From: Pelosinus sp. UFO1
Lineage (GTDB): Bacteria; Bacillota; Negativicutes; DSM-13327
Reading direction: 5' to 3'
Length of the DNA: 64,000 nt
NCBI RefSeq assembly: GCF_000725345.1
Contig: NZ_CP008852.1
Location: 3,340,001-3,404,000 of the forward strand
The notes beneath the pieces were generated by a model. That model did no database searches and had not been told where the DNA came from. It saw only the letters and a program-made list of their open reading frames with translations. How positions within the stretch are numbered: position 1 is the stretch's first letter; each line of letters opens with the position of its first letter. Both the position numbers and the translations under genes were made by a program. Positions 60,252 to 64,000 of this stretch are shown piece by piece.

Positions 60252-60509
60252 TTGACTAAACATGATGTGTTCCAACTAGAAATCGGCAATACAGAGCGAA
60301 GTATTGAAGAAATTATCGGCAGTATTCGTAAATCCGATTTACCGATTGTCCATATTAAGCAAGTCCCTGCTTCTTCTAATAAAACAAGCAGTGGAGCTAC
60401 GATTGCTATCGAAACAGCCACCGAAGCAATCAGCGCAGCAGAGTTAAAGCAGCAATTGAACGAATATGGCGGTTGTATGTACCAAGTTGTATCTATTATT
60501 AAATCCTAG
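60252..60509 (+). CDS. Small protein of unknown function
   Basis: 85 aa from TTG 60252, which has AAGGAG 9 bases upstream; a GTG three codons earlier overlaps that site. The sequence is acidic and serine-rich with no membrane segment. The middle (SSNKTSSGATIAIETATEAISAAELKQQL) looks like a linker plus helix. I do not recognise the family. A good terminator follows, which supports it as a real gene. Confidence 0.6.
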   Translation: MTKHDVFQLEIGNTERSIEEIIGSIRKSDLPIVHIKQVPASSNKTSSGATIAIETATEAISAAELKQQLNEYGGCMYQVVSIIKS

Positions 60510-60547
60510 AATACATATACATAACGTACTACCTGCGTCTAAGAAAA

Positions 60548-60579
60548 GCGGCTACCCCTTGTGGGGTAGCCACTTTTTT
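60548..60579 (+). terminator. Intrinsic terminator after the small plus-strand gene
   Basis: GCGGCTACCCC and GGGGTAGCCAC around a 4-base loop, then TTTTTT. Confidence 0.88.
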
Positions 60580-60677
60580 ACGGAATCAGAAAGTATAACA
60601 CTTCCTTGATTCCAAGTAAGAACGACTAAGCCTTCTGCCTGCGTCTGAGGACTTGGCCTAAGCCAAGTCTTTTCTTA
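60576..60677. repeat. 102-base repeat, copy B (inverted relative to copy A)
   Basis: Reverse complement of 57582-57683 with 6 differences. It directly follows the terminator at 60548-60579 and ends 22 bases before the M29 aminopeptidase stop codon. Confidence 0.92.
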
Positions 60678-60698
60678 ACAAGCAGATCACTATTCTGC

Positions 60699-61928
60699 CT
60701 AAAATGCAAAATCGCCATTTTTAAATACAGCAATTTCTTTTCCTTCTGCTGTAATTCCGATGATTTCAAGATCCTTTGTCCCTATCATAAAATCTACATG
60801 TGTTAAAGAATCATTTACACCTAAGGCTTTTAGTTCTTCATTACTCATATTTTCTCCGTCTTTGATACATACAGGATAGGCTTTGCCTATGGCTAAATGA
60901 CAAGAAGCATTTTCATCAAAGAGAGTATTGTAATATAGTATGTTTGAATTTGAAATTGGCGAGTTGTAAGGTACTAATGCCACCTCACCAAGAAAATGAG
61001 AACCCTCGTCAGTCTCAACCAGTCCTTTTAAAATTTCGTAGCCTTGTTTCGCTGTAAAATCAACAACTTTTCCTTCCTTAAAGGTAAGAGAGAAATCATC
61101 AATTAGATTCCCATTATAGTTAAGCGGTTTTGAGCTGAATACCGTTCCATTCGCCCCAGTCTTCTTTGGCATAGTAAAAACTTCTTCTGTAGGCATATTC
61201 GCAAGAAACTCTAAGCCCTCTGGAGTAAACTCTGAGCCGCCAAGCCATACATGATTTTTGGGAAGCTGAATTTTTAAATCCGTACCTAAGGAATTTTTGT
61301 ACTGAAGGGATTCAAATTGATGCGTATTTAAAAACTCTGCATGTTTTTTCAAATTTCGTTTATGTTCTTCCCAGGCAGCAACAGGATCTGTGGTATCCAC
61401 TCTTACCGTCTTTAAAATCGCTTCCCATAACGCTTCAACCGCTTGTTCCTCTGATAGTTTTGGGAACACCTTTTTGGCCCAAGCCGTTGTTGGAATAGAC
61501 ACAACACACCATGAGTTCTTATTACTCATGATTCTTTCCCGATATTCCTTAAGTGCCGTATTACTAGCCTTTTGGACTTTGACTAATCTGCCAGGATTGA
61601 CATCCTTAAATAATTCTGGGTCCGATGCTGCAATACTGACAAAAGCAGCTCCTTGTTTTACATAGGATAAATAAAACTCCTTTTGCCATTCAGGAAATTC
61701 TTCAAATACTTCTTCGGGAGCCTGCATGAAGCGAATTTTTGCCAATAATTCATCTTTCCAATTTAGAACAACATCCCTTGCGCCCTCTTCGTAGGCAAAC
61801 TGCGCTACCATTCTAGCAAAAGAGGCACATTCAATAGGAGACGTAATCACCATTGTCTGCCCCTTTTGAATATTTACCCCTGTTTTTACAATTAGACGTG
61901 CATATTTTTCTAGCATTTTAGTATCCAT
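60699..61928 (-). CDS. M29-family aminopeptidase
   Basis: 409-aa metallo-aminopeptidase (AmpS/PepS/thermophilic aminopeptidase family), removing N-terminal residues from peptides in the cytoplasm. Matching segments: LIVKTGVNIQKGQTMVITSP near the start, EFTPEGLEFLANMPTEEVFTMPK (metal-binding glutamates, about 240-262), GEVALVPYNSPI and YNTLFDENASCHLAIGKAYP, and HVDFMIGTKDLEI near the end. The length is typical. Monocistronic. Confidence 0.92.
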   Translation of the reverse strand: MDTKMLEKYARLIVKTGVNIQKGQTMVITSPIECASFARMVAQFAYEEGARDVVLNWKDELLAKIRFMQAPEEVFEEFPEWQKEFYLSYVKQGAAFVSIAASDPELFKDVNPGRLVKVQKASNTALKEYRERIMSNKNSWCVVSIPTTAWAKKVFPKLSEEQAVEALWEAILKTVRVDTTDPVAAWEEHKRNLKKHAEFLNTHQFESLQYKNSLGTDLKIQLPKNHVWLGGSEFTPEGLEFLANMPTEEVFTMPKKTGANGTVFSSKPLNYNGNLIDDFSLTFKEGKVVDFTAKQGYEILKGLVETDEGSHFLGEVALVPYNSPISNSNILYYNTLFDENASCHLAIGKAYPVCIKDGENMSNEELKALGVNDSLTHVDFMIGTKDLEIIGITAEGKEIAVFKNGDFAF

Positions 61929-62115
61929 TTTTATCCCTAGTCAATTCCTATCATCTGATAGAAATCACTACGTTTCACTCCTCTCGTATTTACGATTGCC
62001 ATTTAAGTGTATTCATACCAATGCTGTATTTTTACCCTATAGGAAAAATTTTCTTTTGCTCTTTTCTTATTGTAACATTCAATATAAAATGCTACAACTA
62101 TTCCCCAAAAGGAGC

Positions 62116-62922
62116 TTAATCGATCCTATCAAAATCCGTTTCCTCATAAGGAGGCAGCTCTAATAATTCAGGAATTGTAACAAAACTGTAGCCTTGTTTT
62201 TTTAATTCATCAATTATCGCAGGTAAAGCTTCCACACTTCCCTCTAAATGAGGATTGACGCCATCATGCTGTAACACAATGTAACCATTTTTCATCTTAG
62301 GGATTACTCGCTCTTTCACAGTTGCCGAATCGAAACCCTTCCAATCGTCTGTATCTACTGACCATAGAATAATAAACTGGTTTTTGGAATAAATAACAGA
62401 GTCCACGTTCTCATTATGAAAACCAAAAGGCGGTCGCACTAATTTGGGCGTCTTTCCGGTTATGCTATGTATTATGGATGAACATTCTTCTAGTTCTTTT
62501 GCTATTGCCTGTTTATCCAGCGTGATTAAACTAGTATGATCTAAAGTATGGTTACCAATCACATGCCCTTCGGCATCAATCTTCTGTAACATTGCGGGAT
62601 ATGCTTGCGCTTGTTTACCAATGACAAAAAAAGTAGCTTTTACATTTTTTTCTTTTAGTATCGCCAAAATTTTAGGAGTCCAATGATCCTCTGGACCATC
62701 ATCGAAAGTTAACGCAACCTTTTTATCTTCAGCACTACCAGCCCAATATAGTTTTCCAGGAATGTTCTGGCCTCTTTTATACTTATCATGTATTGGCAAG
62801 GGTACATCTTCTTTTGCCAAAGGATCTGTCGTATTCTCCGGCTTCTTTAGAGGAGAGCAAGCAGTGACTAATAGAATTAGGATAAGCAAACTATATAGGA
62901 TAACAATATTATTTCTTTTCAT
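62116..62922 (-). CDS. Polysaccharide deacetylase lipoprotein (NodB domain)
   Basis: 268 aa. Lipoprotein signal: LILILLVTACS (lipobox cysteine near residue 22). NodB motifs: TFDDGPEDHWTP (motif 1, about 73-84), HTLDHTSL (motif 2, metal histidines, about 124-131), RPPFGFHNENV (motif 3) and DTDDWKG. It probably de-N-acetylates peptidoglycan or another glycan outside the cytoplasm. The gene stands alone, upstream of a palindromic repeat. Confidence 0.9.
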   Translation of the reverse strand: MKRNNIVILYSLLILILLVTACSPLKKPENTTDPLAKEDVPLPIHDKYKRGQNIPGKLYWAGSAEDKKVALTFDDGPEDHWTPKILAILKEKNVKATFFVIGKQAQAYPAMLQKIDAEGHVIGNHTLDHTSLITLDKQAIAKELEECSSIIHSITGKTPKLVRPPFGFHNENVDSVIYSKNQFIILWSVDTDDWKGFDSATVKERVIPKMKNGYIVLQHDGVNPHLEGSVEALPAIIDELKKQGYSFVTIPELLELPPYEETDFDRID

Positions 62923-63030
62923 ATCATTCCCCCTCAGTTAGCTTAACACTTGATTAACTCTTTTATACGCCACAATTCACAAGCACGCTGTAAGAACACT
63001 GAATAAGAAAAACGTTACGCGTCCTTTTTT

Positions 63031-63123
63031 AACCACAAAGACACAAAGGTCACAAAGGGGTTCTATCCATTTCATTCCCATCTTCTTTGTGTGCCGCGAT
63101 AGCGGCATTGTGTCTTTGTGGTT
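63031..63123. repeat. AACCACAAAG-bounded palindromic repeat, copy 3
   Basis: Same ends and the same GTGCCGCGATAGCGGCATTG core as copy 2, with a different middle. It is in the 281-base gap between the deacetylase and the DASS transporter. Confidence 0.88.
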
Positions 63124-63167
63124 CAATCTTTTTAACTAGAAACTTATAAATTCTGATACCATAAAAG

Positions 63168-63200
63168 AGGAAGCGGCATCTAAAGATGCCGCTTCCTTTT
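63168..63200 (-). terminator. Terminator after the DASS transporter gene
   Basis: Arms GGAAGCGGCATCT and AGATGCCGCTTCC around a tiny loop, followed on the minus strand by TCTTTT. Confidence 0.85.
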
Positions 63201-63203
63201 CTA

Positions 63204-64000
63204 TTACACTAACCCTAGCCATTTCCAATAAGTCGCTCCAAGGATTAAAATCAAAGCATAAGCAATGATTGTTAATGGAATGCCTGTTTTAATAAAGTCT
63301 TTTACTTCAAAAGTATCAGTACCATAGGCTACCATATTTTGCGGTGCATTCACTGGTAAAATAAAACCAAAGCTAACCACATATTGCAGAATCATGGTCA
63401 TGCCTACTACATTAACGCCAGGAGTCTGCACTCCTTGCAGCATGGATATTATGATTGGTATCATCGCGGCTGCCAACGCAGTAGCACTAGCAAAACCAAG
63501 ATGAATGATAATGAGAAATGCTGCAAGAATAGCGAGAATCATTAGAATCGGCATCGTCTGCAAACCAAAAGCAGTAACAATAATTTTTGCAAGCCAGGTA
63601 GCAGCTTTTGTTGAAAGAAGAGCTGAGCCAAGGCTGATACCTACACCAAATAAGAGCAATGTCCCCCAAGGTATCTTAGCTTGCGCTTCCTTCCATGTCA
63701 TAATACCAATACCAGGTAATAACATAATTGCAATCGCAGCAATGGTAGTCGAAGAGGTATCAAAAGGATGAACAATCTTTTCCGTAGCCCACAAAAAGAG
63801 AAGTATTACTGATATTATCATTAACTTTTTCTCATTTGTTTTCATAGGGCCAAGTTCGATCAATGCCTTCGCAACGGCCTCTTTCCCACCAGCAATTTCA
63901 TCCGTTTCTGGAGGCATAAGCTTCATTAATACATAGTACAAAGCTACAGACATAAAAACTGCAAAAGGCACCGCAGCGATGAACCAATCAAGCCAGCTAA
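63204..64000 (-). CDS. DASS/SLC13-family anion transporter, C-terminal part (5' end outside window)
   Basis: The frame is open through position 64000 (SWLDWFIAAVPFAVF continues upstream of the first internal GTG), so at least 265 residues are present. Several membrane segments follow, with the GTLLLFGVGISLGSALL helix and the late LPVNAPQNMVAYGT, the SLC13 substrate/sodium-site signature. Members carry dicarboxylates, citrate or sulfate with sodium. The exact substrate is not determined. Confidence 0.9.
   Translation of the reverse strand, partial: SWLDWFIAAVPFAVFMSVALYYVLMKLMPPETDEIAGGKEAVAKALIELGPMKTNEKKLMIISVILLFLWATEKIVHPFDTSSTTIAAIAIMLLPGIGIMTWKEAQAKIPWGTLLLFGVGISLGSALLSTKAATWLAKIIVTAFGLQTMPILMILAILAAFLIIIHLGFASATALAAAMIPIIISMLQGVQTPGVNVVGMTMILQYVVSFGFILPVNAPQNMVAYGTDTFEVKDFIKTGIPLTIIAYALILILGATYWKWLGLV

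Overview
The window (about 40% G+C, not measured exactly) looks like chromosome of an anaerobic diderm Firmicute of the Negativicutes, most likely Sporomusaceae (Pelosinus/Sporomusa-like). Firmicute-type control elements (a T-box, SAM-I and TPP riboswitches with intrinsic terminators, GGAGG ribosome binding sites, frequent TTG/GTG starts) occur beside an RND efflux pump with a periplasmic adaptor, which implies an outer membrane. Genus is inference; there is no rRNA or tRNA here to test it.

Layout. 1-5.4 kb: end of a minus-strand operon (methylmalonate-semialdehyde dehydrogenase, class II aldolase of the IolJ/KbaY type, propionate CoA-transferase, start of an acyl-CoA dehydrogenase) with a divergent DeoR-type regulator; it resembles inositol breakdown toward propionate. 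5.6-9.4 kb: glucose PTS permease PtsG behind a sigma-54-like promoter, then a GntP-family permease. 9.6-17.8 kb: an amino-acid binding lipoprotein, and a sigma-54 operon for a multi-subunit proline-dehydrogenase-like flavoprotein complex plus RocA, next to its RocR-like activator. 17.9-22.9 kb: AlaX-like editing protein, T-box-controlled threonine dehydratase, Pit phosphate transporter with its DUF47 partner, YjbR-like protein, CheX. 23.1-29.4 kb: two tandem Imm53-like genes, a 5'-truncated WG-repeat gene, adenine deaminase with a purine permease, and a MITE derived from a REP-associated transposase. 29.5-32.1 kb: metXY under a SAM-I riboswitch. 32.4-36.6 kb: GH4 glycosidase, exported PepF, HAD phosphatase.

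36.8-44.3 kb holds a nine-gene operon resembling the Enterococcus EF_0829-EF_0839 type cluster: a PRD regulator, an amidohydrolase/deacetylase, a small PRD protein, the SFCGS protein, DUF4312, DUF4311, DUF4310, DgaE and DgaF. The catabolic end (glucosaminate-6-phosphate ammonia-lyase and KDGP aldolase) is understood; the two membrane proteins and two small soluble ones look like an uncharacterised uptake system. This is the best candidate for an undescribed system.

44.6-52.1 kb: lipase, radical SAM protein, SfsA, MsrB and a TPP-riboswitch thiamine salvage operon (thiD-cytX-thiM-thiE). 52.4-64 kb: a small zinc-ribbon protein, RND pump and adaptor, glucosaminidase, FAH-family hydrolase, YczE-type membrane protein, M29 aminopeptidase, polysaccharide deacetylase and the C-terminal part of a DASS/SLC13 anion transporter.

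Cross-cutting observations: two genes (thiD and the PRD regulator) appear to start at AUU; two sigma-54 promoters have recognisable upstream sites; several leaders carry terminator-like hairpins; and at least three families of intergenic repeats are present. No CRISPR array, prophage or complete insertion sequence was seen.
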